DNA of 33,163 nt from an uncultured Oscillospiraceae bacterium (GTDB lineage: Bacteria; Bacillota; Clostridia; Oscillospirales; Acutalibacteraceae). The DNA is taken from the NCBI GenBank assembly GCA_949292425.1, contig CASEZK010000056.1:1-33163 (forward strand). The letters run 5' to 3'. The notes under the pieces are model-generated. The model ran no database searches and was not told where the DNA came from. It saw only the letters and a list, made by a program, of their open reading frames with translations. Positions 7,791-16,129 of the stretch are shown in pieces. Numbering within the stretch: position 1 is the first letter of the stretch; each line of letters opens with the position of its first letter. Both the position numbers and the translations under genes were made by a program.

Positions 7791-9662
7791 TTGTATAAAG
7801 CGGGAAGTTATGATGTGATAGTTATTGGTGCAGGGCACGCGGGAATAGAGGCAGGACTAGCTTCGGCACGTTTAGGTGCCAAAACTGCGGTGTTTACAAT
7901 AAACATGGACTCTGTTGGAAATTGTCCCTGTAACCCTTCTATAGGGGGGACCGCAAAAGGGCACTTGGTTAGAGAAATAGATGCTCTCGGAGGAGAAATG
8001 GGAAAAACAGCAGATGAGTGCTGTCTGCAGAGCAGAATGTTAAATATAGGAAAAGGTCCAGCAGTGCATTCTTTGCGTGTGCAGATAGATCGAGAAAAAT
8101 ATAAGGTTGTAATGAAAAATAAACTAGAATTACAGGAAAATTTGGATTTGAGACAAGCGGAAATAATTGATATAAAAAAATTAAATGAAGAATTATTGCA
8201 GGTAGTAACTAGAAATGACGCCAGTTATGAAGCAAAGTGCGTGGTTGTGGCGTCTGGTACATATTTAAATGCAAAGATTTTCATAGGAGAGGTTTCCTAT
8301 GAAAGTGGGCCTGATGGTCTTTTTCCTTCAAATTTTTTATCTGATTCATTGAAAAGATTAGGTTTGCCTTTAAGAAGATTTAAAACAGGAACGCCTGCGA
8401 GAGTATTAAAATCAAGCATAAACTTTGATTGTTTAGAAGAACAGCTGGGTGATGAAAAAATTGTACCTTTTTCTTACGAAACGGAAGAAAAATTAGAAAA
8501 TAAAATAAAATGCTATGTGTCATGGACAAATCAGGACACAAAGAAAATAATATTAGATAATATTCATCGATCACCAATGTATTCAGGAAAAATAGAAGGC
8601 GTTGGACCTAGATATTGTCCAAGTATAGAAGATAAAATGGTTAGATTCAAAGATAAGGAGAGGCACCAACTTTTTATAGAACCTTGTGGAGAAAATACAC
8701 AGGAGATGTATTTGCAAGGGCTTTCTTCCAGTTTACCAGAAGATGTTCAAATTCAATTTTATAAAAGCATAAAAGGTCTTGAGAATGTCTTACTAACGAG
8801 AACAGCTTACGCAATAGAATATGACTGTGTGGATCCTCAGGCCATGGATTTGTCACTGGAATTTAAAGACTTCCCAGGTTTATTTGGTGCAGGTCAGTTT
8901 AACGGAAGTTCTGGCTATGAAGAAGCCGCAGCTCAAGGACTTGTGGCGGGAATAAATGCAGCATTAAAGGCACAAAAAAAAGAAAAAGTAGTGCTAAGCA
9001 GGGCGAGCTCATATATAGGAACTTTAATTGATGACCTAGTTACGAAAGGTGTAACAGATCCGTACAGAATGATGACGTCTCGATCAGAATACAGACTGAT
9101 TTTAAGACAAGATAATGCAGACGAAAGGTTAACTCCATTAGGATATAAATTAGGACTTATAAGTGAAAAAAGATTTAAAAAATTCAAATGGAAAGAAAAT
9201 TTAAAGAAAGAAGAATTTAAAAGATTGAAAAACACGATAATACCGCCGAATAAGGAGCTAAATGATATCATTGTTTCACGTGGAACATGTGCAATTTCCA
9301 CAGGCATAAACCTGTATAATTTATTAAAAAGATCACAAATAAATTATGATTGTTTGGCTGATTTAGATGCAGAGAGACCAAATTTAGAAAAAGAATTTTT
9401 TGAACAAATTGAAACTGAGATAAAATATGAAGGATATATAAAAAAACAAAATAATCAAATCAATGAAATGAAAAGATTAGAAGTGAAAAAATTGCCGTTA
9501 AATTTGGAATATTCGAAAGTACGTGGCCTTAGACTAGAAGCTATAGAAAAGTTAGATAAAGTTAAACCAGAAAATATAGGTCAAGCGAGTAGAATATCCG
9601 GTGTTAGCCCTGCGGATATAAGCGTTTTGCTGATATGGCTATCCAAAAACAATAAAATGTGA
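7791..9662 (+). CDS. mnmG: tRNA uridine-5-carboxymethylaminomethyl modification enzyme MnmG (GidA)
   Basis: The product is a 623-residue FAD enzyme, partner of MnmE. The dinucleotide-binding motif VIGAGHAGIEAG lies at residues 11-22, followed by PCNPSIGGTAKGHL, the catalytic-Cys region, KTGTPAR and CPSIEDKMVRF. The C-terminal helical domain is present. TTG 7791 is chosen since AAGAGG ends 9 bases before it; an earlier TTG at 7782 abuts that site. The codons for VSRGT (9273-9287) contain a perfect parS site, so the coding sequence carries a second, DNA-level function. rsmG follows after 11 bases. Confidence 0.96.
   Translation: MYKAGSYDVIVIGAGHAGIEAGLASARLGAKTAVFTINMDSVGNCPCNPSIGGTAKGHLVREIDALGGEMGKTADECCLQSRMLNIGKGPAVHSLRVQIDREKYKVVMKNKLELQENLDLRQAEIIDIKKLNEELLQVVTRNDASYEAKCVVVASGTYLNAKIFIGEVSYESGPDGLFPSNFLSDSLKRLGLPLRRFKTGTPARVLKSSINFDCLEEQLGDEKIVPFSYETEEKLENKIKCYVSWTNQDTKKIILDNIHRSPMYSGKIEGVGPRYCPSIEDKMVRFKDKERHQLFIEPCGENTQEMYLQGLSSSLPEDVQIQFYKSIKGLENVLLTRTAYAIEYDCVDPQAMDLSLEFKDFPGLFGAGQFNGSSGYEEAAAQGLVAGINAALKAQKKEKVVLSRASSYIGTLIDDLVTKGVTDPYRMMTSRSEYRLILRQDNADERLTPLGYKLGLISEKRFKKFKWKENLKKEEFKRLKNTIIPPNKELNDIIVSRGTCAISTGINLYNLLKRSQINYDCLADLDAERPNLEKEFFEQIETEIKYEGYIKKQNNQINEMKRLEVKKLPLNLEYSKVRGLRLEAIEKLDKVKPENIGQASRISGVSPADISVLLIWLSKNNKM
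9272..9287 (-). promoter_or_regulatory. parS centromere site inside mnmG
   Basis: TGTTTCACGTGGAACA is the exact reverse complement of the parS site at 10471 and matches the Bacillus-type consensus TGTTNCACGTGAAACA. It should bind the ParB encoded about 2 kb downstream and act as a loading site for chromosome segregation. Confidence 0.93.
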
Positions 9663-9673
9663 GGTAACTTGCT

Positions 9674-10429
9674 ATGCGCTATAATTTAACTGATGCAGCA
9701 ATGAACGAAGAAAAGTTTAAACAAAGATTTTACAAACTTGTTGATAACTGTGAAATGAATTTTAACTTAAATGATGAAAAAATAGGTTTATTTTTTAAAT
9801 ACATGAATCAACTATTAGAATGGAATAAAAAAATTAATTTAACTGCAATCACTGACGTTGATGATATAATTATCAAACATTTTATTGATAGTTTAAGCGT
9901 TTTTGGTGCAAGTGAGATACCTAAAAATTCAAAATTAATAGATATTGGTACGGGTGCAGGCTTTCCTGGAATGCCTATAAAAATATGTAGACCAGACTTA
10001 GCAGTAACTTTATTAGACAGTGTAAAGAAAAAGATAACATTTTTACAAGATTTGAATCTATATTTAAATAATATAGGAGTAGAATTAATTAATGCCAGAG
10101 CTGAATTTGTTTCAAGGGATAAAAGCTATAGAGAAAAATTTGATTTTGTAACTTCTAGGGCTGTAGCTTCATTAAACATATTAGTGGAATATTGTACACC
10201 TTTTTTAAAAAAGGGGGGGATTTTTGTAGCCATGAAAGGAAACAAGGTATATGAAGAATTGAGTTGCTCAAATGATGCTATAAATTTATTAGGTTGTGAA
10301 GTAATTGAAGTAAAATCATTTAACTTACCTAAAAATAATTACAGAGCTATTGTTGCAATACAAAAAATAAAAAACACAAAAATTGAATATCCTAGAGTTA
10401 GTTCTAAAATAATAAAAAAGCCTCTTTGA
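9674..10429 (+). CDS. rsmG: 16S rRNA (guanine527-N7)-methyltransferase RsmG (GidB)
   Basis: The product is a 251-residue SAM-dependent methyltransferase of 16S rRNA. The SAM-binding motif DIGTGAGFPG lies at residues 90-99, preceded by the family stretch WNKKINLTAI and HFIDSLSVF, and followed by LLDSVKKKITFL and FVTSRAVA. GAGGT ends 8 bases before ATG 9674. The N-terminus is slightly longer than in many homologues, and the C-terminal 20 residues are a basic tail. It completes the mnmE-mnmG-rsmG set before the segregation genes. Confidence 0.95.
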   Translation: MRYNLTDAAMNEEKFKQRFYKLVDNCEMNFNLNDEKIGLFFKYMNQLLEWNKKINLTAITDVDDIIIKHFIDSLSVFGASEIPKNSKLIDIGTGAGFPGMPIKICRPDLAVTLLDSVKKKITFLQDLNLYLNNIGVELINARAEFVSRDKSYREKFDFVTSRAVASLNILVEYCTPFLKKGGIFVAMKGNKVYEELSCSNDAINLLGCEVIEVKSFNLPKNNYRAIVAIQKIKNTKIEYPRVSSKIIKKPL

Positions 10430-10470
10430 TCTGGTGTGAAAATGGCTTAATAATAGGAATTGCAACAAAA

Positions 10471-10486
10471 TGTTCCACGTGAAACA
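10471..10486 (+). promoter_or_regulatory. parS centromere site upstream of parA
   Basis: TGTTCCACGTGAAACA is a perfect palindromic parS match in the rsmG-parA gap, 15 bases upstream of the predicted parA -35 region. ParB bound here could also influence parA transcription. Confidence 0.95.
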
Positions 10487-10500
10487 TTTTATAAATAATA

Positions 10501-10529
10501 TATACAAAATAACTTTTCCATGGTATAAT
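10501..10529 (+). promoter_or_regulatory. Predicted extended -10 promoter of parA-parB
   Basis: TGGTATAAT (10521-10529) is an extended -10 element. A weaker -35, TATACA (10501-10506), lies 17 bases upstream. It is 32 bases from the parA start and next to parS. Confidence 0.65.
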
Positions 10530-10561
10530 TAATTAACGCATTAAATAAGGGAGGTGCTTAA

Positions 10562-11338
10562 GTGGAAAAAATTATAGCTATAACTAACCAAAAGGGTGGT
10601 GTAGGAAAAACCACAACTGCTGTAAATTTATCTGCAGCAGTAGCTAATGGCAACAAAAAAGTACTTTTAATAGATATGGATCCTCAAGGGAACACAACTA
10701 GCGGAGTTGGTCTGGATAAAAAGAAAGTTGAATTTTCAATTTATGATGTGTTAATAAAGAAAATAAGAGCTGAAGAAGCAATAATAAAAACTCCATTTAA
10801 AAATTTATCCGTTATACCTTCGAATGTAGCTTTATCTGGAGCAGAATTGGAATTAGCAAATATTGAAAATAGAGAATATTCACTAAAAGAATCCATTTTG
10901 CCAGTAATGTATATGTTTGATTATATTTTTGTGGATTGTCCACCGTCTCTTGGGCTTATAACTACAAACGTTTTGAGTTTATGCGATAGTATAATAGTTC
11001 CTATTCAATGTGAATTTTATGCTTTAGAGGGACTGTCTCAACTTATGAGTACAGTTCGCAGGGTAAAAAGACAATACAATGAAAAACTTGAAATGGAAGG
11101 TGTTTTATTGACAATGTACGATAAACGGTTGAAATTAACTTTACAAGTTGTAGACGAAGTGAAAAATTTTTTTAAAAATCAAGTCTTTAAAACGACAATT
11201 CCTAGAACTGTGAGGTTATCGGAAGCACCTAGTTTTGGCAAACCTGTTATGTATTTTGACAAGTATTGCAAAGGTTCTAGATCTTACAATGATTTAGCAA
11301 AAGAACTCATTAAAAAGCAAAAGAAAAAAGATAATTAA
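10562..11338 (+). CDS. parA: Chromosome partitioning ATPase ParA (Soj)
   Basis: The product is a 258-residue deviant-Walker ATPase that works with ParB and parS in chromosome segregation and origin control. The Walker A motif KGGVGKTT (11-18) follows the usual start IAITNQ. LLIDMDPQGN (Walker A' region) and FVDCPPSLG (Walker B) are present. GTG 10562 follows GGGAGG. The length and lack of an N-terminal DNA-binding domain fit a chromosomal Soj protein. parB starts 12 bases after the stop. Confidence 0.96.
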   Translation: MEKIIAITNQKGGVGKTTTAVNLSAAVANGNKKVLLIDMDPQGNTTSGVGLDKKKVEFSIYDVLIKKIRAEEAIIKTPFKNLSVIPSNVALSGAELELANIENREYSLKESILPVMYMFDYIFVDCPPSLGLITTNVLSLCDSIIVPIQCEFYALEGLSQLMSTVRRVKRQYNEKLEMEGVLLTMYDKRLKLTLQVVDEVKNFFKNQVFKTTIPRTVRLSEAPSFGKPVMYFDKYCKGSRSYNDLAKELIKKQKKKDN

Positions 11339-11350
11339 AAGGAGGAAAAA

Positions 11351-12211
11351 ATGGCTAAAAAGCAGAGTGGACTTGGAAAAGGTTTAAGTGCGATTTTCAT
11401 AGAAAATGATACGGAAAATAAAAATACGACCTATTTAAAAATATCAGATATTGAGCCTAATAGAGATCAACCGCGTAGAGATTTTGATGAAGAGGCCTTG
11501 GCGGAACTTGCGGATTCTATAGCTCAACATGGCGTTTTGCAACCTTTATTGGTTAGACCAGTTGGCACCGATTTTTATCAAATAGTGGCTGGAGAACGCA
11601 GGTGGAGGGCATCCCGTATGGCGGGATTGCAGGAAGTTCCGGTTGTGATAAGAGAATTGACAGATAATGAAGTAATGGAAATCGCATTGATCGAAAATTT
11701 ACAACGTGAGGATTTGTCAGCCGTAGAAGAAGCACAGGGTTATAAATCTCTAATGGAAACATATAACATGACGCAAGAAGAGATAGCAAAGTCGATGGGC
11801 AAATCAAGATCTTCAATAGCTAATTCTTTGAGAATATTAACTTTGCCTGAAGATGTAGTAGACATGATCTCCAAAGGACTGCTAAGTGGAGGTCATGCAA
11901 AGGCTCTTCTGTCTTTGAAAGACGACAATGACGTAAAGAAAGTTTCAAAATTAATAGTAGAAGAAGAACTATCTGTACGCAAAACTGAGAAATTTTGCAA
12001 AGCATTAAATGAAGATAAAGGCAAGAAAAAAAGCAAAAAAAAATTAGATAGAAATCCGTTTTTTGATGAAGTAGAACTGTCGTTGAAGCAATTTTTGGGA
12101 AGAAAAGTAAAAATTATTAATTCTTCTAAAAGTAAAGGAATACTTCAAATTGAATTTTACAACGATGAAGATTTGGCGGAGATAGCAAGGTGCTTGGAAG
12201 AAAATAAATAA
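11351..12211 (+). CDS. parB: Chromosome partitioning protein ParB (Spo0J)
   Basis: The product is a 286-residue parS-binding CTPase. The N-terminus KKQSGLGKGLSAIF carries the ParA-interacting basic segment. The CTP-binding motif GERRWRA lies at 81-87 and ENLQRED at 115-121, a helix-turn-helix at about 139-160 (MTQEEIAKSMGKSRSSIAN), and a Lys-rich linker precedes the C-terminal dimerisation domain. AAAGGAGG precedes the ATG. Two perfect parS sites lie upstream in this window. Confidence 0.96.
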   Translation: MAKKQSGLGKGLSAIFIENDTENKNTTYLKISDIEPNRDQPRRDFDEEALAELADSIAQHGVLQPLLVRPVGTDFYQIVAGERRWRASRMAGLQEVPVVIRELTDNEVMEIALIENLQREDLSAVEEAQGYKSLMETYNMTQEEIAKSMGKSRSSIANSLRILTLPEDVVDMISKGLLSGGHAKALLSLKDDNDVKKVSKLIVEEELSVRKTEKFCKALNEDKGKKKSKKKLDRNPFFDEVELSLKQFLGRKVKIINSSKSKGILQIEFYNDEDLAEIARCLEENK

Positions 12212-12213
12212 TA

Positions 12214-12258
12214 AAAAACTATGTAAAGTGCAGAGGAGACATTTTACATAGCTTTTTT
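12214..12258. terminator. Bidirectional terminator between parB and holA
   Basis: CTATGTAAA (12219-12227) pairs with TTTACATAG (12243-12251), flanked by an A run on the left and a T run on the right. It can therefore stop both the parB transcript and the convergent holA transcript. Confidence 0.8.
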
Positions 12259-12266
12259 GCATTAAC

Positions 12267-13307
12267 TTATTTTGAAAATTCTGGTGAAAGTTTAACTAGC
12301 AATTCTTCTAGTAAAATTTTATTATCATCTTTAGAGCTTTTTAACTTCAAATCAATCTCTTTTAAAAAAGATATATATTTTCTTAAGTCTTTTACAGAAT
12401 AATTGTCACAAGCTTTACTTGCCAAAGTCAATCGAAATTCCTTTCGCTTGTAATCAAACAGTTCAGCAATTTTATTTGAAGGTACACCTGAATTTTTTGC
12501 AACTTTCGCTCTGTACATATCAATATAGTTGCTGGCTAAAAGGCTCAAAATAGCTACAGGTTCTTCTTTTTTTTCCAGCAATACATGTAAAATTTTCAAG
12601 GCTCTATCGTAATTATTCTGACTGACAGCTTTTGTTAAATCAAAAACATTTGCTTCAGTTTTTTTGTTCACTAAAAGTTCAATGTCATTCTCTGTTATTT
12701 CTCCATTGTCTACAAACGCACTTAATTTTTCAAGTTCCGATCGCAAATTTAATAGACCGTCACCGCAATACTCTATAAGCTTTTCTACACTATTTTGAGA
12801 AATATTTAGGGTTAATTTTTTTGCCCAATTTATTATTTGTTTTTTTAAAGACAATTGAGAAAGCCTTTTAAAGTTAATAACATTGCCATGTTTTTCAACT
12901 AGCTTTATAAAGCTATTCAACTTACTAGACTTATAAATGCTAGCGTCGATATTACTTTGGCTTATAATAAGTACTGTCGTTTCAGGAATTTTAGAAACGA
13001 TTTCTTTTAATTTTTTTATTTCAGTAACGTTAAATTTTTCGAGTTCCAAATCCAATACCACAGTGCATTTTTTACTGCTGAGGAAAGGAAGCACTTCAAT
13101 AGACTTTTCTAGAGAATCGATAGACATGTCACCGGCCTTAAATTTTTTGAAGTTAAAGTCGTTGATTGTGCCATCTAATGCAACATCGATGAGCTTGTTT
13201 GTATAGTAGGAAATTAAATATTTTTCCTCACCGTAAAGTAAATACAAATTATTTACTTTACAAGATTTGATTTGAGATTTCAATTCATTTTCTGTCAAGC
13301 TTGCCAT
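12267..13307 (-). CDS. holA: DNA polymerase III subunit delta
   Basis: The product is a 346-residue clamp-loader delta subunit, which opens the sliding clamp. The N-terminal AAA+-like domain shows NLYLLYGEEKYLISYYTNKLI, and the middle has EVLPFLSSKKCTVV. The C-terminal collar domain includes ANVFDLTKAVSQ and ILSLLASNY, all typical of HolA/YqeN. ATG 13307 (MASLTENELK) has AAGGAGT 9 bases upstream; an in-frame start at 13340 would place that site inside the gene. It lies 38 bases after comEC, the same adjacency seen in many Bacillota (comEC-holA). Confidence 0.92.
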   Translation of the reverse strand: MASLTENELKSQIKSCKVNNLYLLYGEEKYLISYYTNKLIDVALDGTINDFNFKKFKAGDMSIDSLEKSIEVLPFLSSKKCTVVLDLELEKFNVTEIKKLKEIVSKIPETTVLIISQSNIDASIYKSSKLNSFIKLVEKHGNVINFKRLSQLSLKKQIINWAKKLTLNISQNSVEKLIEYCGDGLLNLRSELEKLSAFVDNGEITENDIELLVNKKTEANVFDLTKAVSQNNYDRALKILHVLLEKKEEPVAILSLLASNYIDMYRAKVAKNSGVPSNKIAELFDYKRKEFRLTLASKACDNYSVKDLRKYISFLKEIDLKLKSSKDDNKILLEELLVKLSPEFSK

Positions 13308-13345
13308 AATAACGTTACTCCTTATTGAATTTTTTAGCACGGTAC

Positions 13346-15601
13346 CTACCTGTTTCTTTTTATCCTAATTTCTTTATTTTTAGGAAACTCAATTATCAAA
13401 TCCCCCATATTTGCTGTTACTATTGGTATTTTATTAAATGAAGATACTTTTTGTATATTAACGTTGGCTACATTTTCACTGTTGGACATGATGGCGTAAT
13501 TAGAGGTAATTAGATTCATATTTTCTGGAATTTTGCCTTCAATGAAAATGTGACAGTTTCTGTATTCTTTTGGGATATAACTGACATTTACTCTAGAAGA
13601 ACAAACTAACAAATTTACACTGTTAATGGTAAGGTACATAAAGCTTTGCCCGTCTGTATTTACTATATCTATGCTTACGCCTTTCCAAGGAGCCAATGTG
13701 GCTTTTTCATTGAAATAAACTGCCTTTTTGTCATCACTTATAGAACGATTTAGCTTATCGTCTATATCGTCCCTGTCTGGCAAAACTACATAATGAGGCG
13801 AGAATTCATTTATTAAATCTTTGGCATACATGGCGCTATAATCGCTGAAATCACTGAGAACTACATAATCCAACCTATCTACATTTAGTGAATTTAATAA
13901 ATTTTTAAACTTATTGTATCTTATAGTATCTCCACCGCAAGACAAAACTATAGCATGGTTATTTTTCTTTAAAAGCAAAGAACAACCGTCACCAACATCA
14001 GAAATAACTAAGCTTGTTATATCACGTTGGTATACTTGGTAAGATAAAATTCCTGTGAAAAGCAAAATAACAGACAGAAGCGCAACTATTTTCATTTCGG
14101 CAAATCGGCACTGTATGATCAATGCAGCGACTATTAACACAATGGTACTAGCAACCCAAAATGAGATGAAAGCATAGCTTGTAGAAATGCTGGAAAGAGG
14201 AATTTTAGCGAGAATGTTTGCCACGAATGTAATGTAATTTAACAAAATGTTTGAGACTAAAGCAAGAGGCATTGTTATGAACTTTAAAAACCAAATAAAA
14301 TTCGAAATAGCAGCAAGCAACATGGTAACTATGAATATTGTGGACGGAAATGCAACGAGCAAGTTAGCCAAGATACAAACGAGTGAGATCTGCTTAAAGT
14401 ATAGCATAGTTATAGGTAAGGTGAACAGTGTTGCGCTGACTGTAACGCATATAGGTGAAATTATTAACTTTAACACTTTTTTCAAGTTAGTTCTTTTGAG
14501 TTTAGATATTATGGAATTTGCATATGAGCTGAGTCTATTTGAAAATAAAATGATGCCTAAAGTGGCGCTAATTGAGAGCAAAAAGCCTACATCACCGCAG
14601 GAAAGGGGATTTATGGCAGCGATTAACAAAACAGCAAAACCGAGTGAATTCAATGAATCGGCTTTAAGGCGCAGACATTTTCCTAAATTATAAATAATTA
14701 TCATAACTCCGGCCCGCACTATAGACGGAGTGAAGCCTGTTATACCAATGAAAAAAACTACGCCAAAGCATGACAGAAAGTAAGATAGCTTTTTGGGGAA
14801 TTTTAGTGATAAGAAAATTAACATTAATAATTCTGCTATGATTGCTGTGTGCATTCCGGATATAGCTAACAAATGAGATATCCCGGTATCTCTAAAATCG
14901 AACTTTACTTGAGCGTCTAAGTAATGCTGATCGCCAATTAGCAGCGCGCTGGCTATACCGTAATTTTTGTTTAAGATTAAAGAACGTATAGAAGAGTTCA
15001 AAGCTTCTTTTGTTTTCAAACAATAGTAATAAAGGGGCTTATTGAGGTTTTCTATTTCACTGTAATCTTCGTACTCATATAGGTAAGAAAATGCCTGTAC
15101 CCGTTTAGATGCATAGTAATTTTTAGAAGAAAGTCCACGTTCATCGTCTTGTATAAAAATATGTACTTTACCAAAAATTTTATCGTATACATCAAGATTA
15201 AATGGTTTAGATACAGTCATTCTCATTTTCACGTTTTGTGGTACATCCTCGACCCCGTCTATTTCTATTTTTTCAGTTTTTATTATGTAATAGAATTTTC
15301 CGTTGGACTTATATGGAATATCACATATAGTTCCTGTTATGACTGCATCCTTGTCGATTAAGATTTTTGTAGGCTCTAACTTTATGCTATTGTATAAAAC
15401 AAATATACATATAGAAAATATGAATGTTAAAAATACAATTGGTAAAGTTTTTTCTTTTCTTAGTTTTTTAAAGAATAAAGATACTGTAAATAATGAAATA
15501 AAAGTTACTAAGAGTATGTAATTTAATTTTATAGAACAGAAAAGAGCGATTATTTGTGCGAATAAATAAGAAAAACCTATTGTTACAAATGGTCTTTTCA
15601 T
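13346..15601 (-). CDS. comEC: ComEC/Rec2 DNA uptake channel
   Basis: The product is a 751-residue polytopic protein, the predicted inner-membrane channel for single-stranded DNA in natural transformation. It has N-terminal membrane helices and a DUF4131-type soluble OB domain (about 70-180). The Competence domain follows, with GIASALLIGDQHYL and the signature DTGISHLLAISGMH, and about ten hydrophobic segments. A C-terminal metallo-beta-lactamase-like region begins at SDVGDGCSLLL. That last domain looks degenerate: where active homologues have a HxHxDH motif after a TH-type strand, this protein reads VVLSDFSDYSAMYAK, with no ligand His. GGGAG precedes ATG 15601. Other competence genes are not in the window. 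Confidence 0.92.
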   Translation of the reverse strand: MKRPFVTIGFSYLFAQIIALFCSIKLNYILLVTFISLFTVSLFFKKLRKEKTLPIVFLTFIFSICIFVLYNSIKLEPTKILIDKDAVITGTICDIPYKSNGKFYYIIKTEKIEIDGVEDVPQNVKMRMTVSKPFNLDVYDKIFGKVHIFIQDDERGLSSKNYYASKRVQAFSYLYEYEDYSEIENLNKPLYYYCLKTKEALNSSIRSLILNKNYGIASALLIGDQHYLDAQVKFDFRDTGISHLLAISGMHTAIIAELLMLIFLSLKFPKKLSYFLSCFGVVFFIGITGFTPSIVRAGVMIIIYNLGKCLRLKADSLNSLGFAVLLIAAINPLSCGDVGFLLSISATLGIILFSNRLSSYANSIISKLKRTNLKKVLKLIISPICVTVSATLFTLPITMLYFKQISLVCILANLLVAFPSTIFIVTMLLAAISNFIWFLKFITMPLALVSNILLNYITFVANILAKIPLSSISTSYAFISFWVASTIVLIVAALIIQCRFAEMKIVALLSVILLFTGILSYQVYQRDITSLVISDVGDGCSLLLKKNNHAIVLSCGGDTIRYNKFKNLLNSLNVDRLDYVVLSDFSDYSAMYAKDLINEFSPHYVVLPDRDDIDDKLNRSISDDKKAVYFNEKATLAPWKGVSIDIVNTDGQSFMYLTINSVNLLVCSSRVNVSYIPKEYRNCHIFIEGKIPENMNLITSNYAIMSNSENVANVNIQKVSSFNKIPIVTANMGDLIIEFPKNKEIRIKRNR

Positions 15602-15619
15602 TATTTGCTCCCTTTTAAA

Positions 15620-15955
15620 TTATAATTTTGTCCAATTTAATTTTTTTCCTCCAAGCAAGTGAAAATGCAAATGATTTACACTCTGACCACCATCTTTGCC
15701 GCAGTTGTTGATTATACGGTATCCGTCCAATTTTTTATCTTTTGCTATTTTTGAGGCAACTTCGAAAATGTATCCTACAATATTAGAATTTTTTTCATTT
15801 AGTTTATCTGCTGACGATATATGCTCTTTGGGAATAATCAGTATATGAACAGGGGCGATTGGGTTAAGGTCATTAAAAGCGAGAATTTTTTCATCTTCAT
15901 ATACTTTTTGTGAATTAATTTCACTAAGAGCTATTTTACAAAATATACAATCCAT
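15620..15955 (-). CDS. HIT family nucleotide hydrolase
   Basis: The product is a 111-residue histidine-triad protein, likely a purine nucleoside phosphoramidase or related dinucleotide hydrolase in the cytoplasm. The triad HLHFHLLGG (His 95, 97, 99) is intact, and the Cys pair C3/C6 with His 45 resembles the zinc site of the HINT branch. GGAG precedes ATG 15955. It follows alaS across a large palindromic element and precedes comEC by 18 bases, so all may be read from the alaS promoter. Confidence 0.93.
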   Translation of the reverse strand: MDCIFCKIALSEINSQKVYEDEKILAFNDLNPIAPVHILIIPKEHISSADKLNEKNSNIVGYIFEVASKIAKDKKLDGYRIINNCGKDGGQSVNHLHFHLLGGKKLNWTKL

Positions 15956-15993
15956 TGTTTATCTCTCCTTGAATTTATGAAAATTTTTAACTT

Positions 15994-16128
15994 GTGCAGC
16001 GCCGCCCACGCGCCCATAAAAAATATTATTTTTTATGGGGATAAAATCGTAGCTACGCATATGATTTTATCTAGTCCAATAAATTTTAAAATTTATTGGA
16101 CGGCGCGTGGGCTCCTTCACTGTTGCAC
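15994..16128. repeat. Multi-arm palindromic element E1 (alaS-HIT gap)
   Basis: Outer arms GTGCA (15994-15998) and TGCAC (16124-16128) flank an 11-bp perfect stem, GCCCACGCGCC (16004-16014) with GGCGCGTGGGC (16102-16112). Inside are three hairpins: an AT-rich one at 16015-16037; GATAAAATC (16040-16048) with GATTTTATC (16063-16071), whose loop overlaps a second palindrome, CGTAGCTACG (16048-16057); and a 28-base perfect palindrome at 16074-16101. The element begins 2 bases from the alaS stop. It may serve as a terminator or mRNA-stabilising structure, or be a mobile palindromic repeat. Confidence 0.85.
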
Positions 16129-16129
16129 T

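Noticed and set aside
8933..9307. 124-residue minus-strand ORF opposite mnmG
   Set aside because: It lies fully within mnmG, lacks a ribosome binding site and resembles no family; it is a shadow of the real gene.
15994..16128. Element E1 as a CRISPR array or insertion sequence
   Set aside because: There are no direct repeats with spacers and no transposase; it is built only of inverted repeats.
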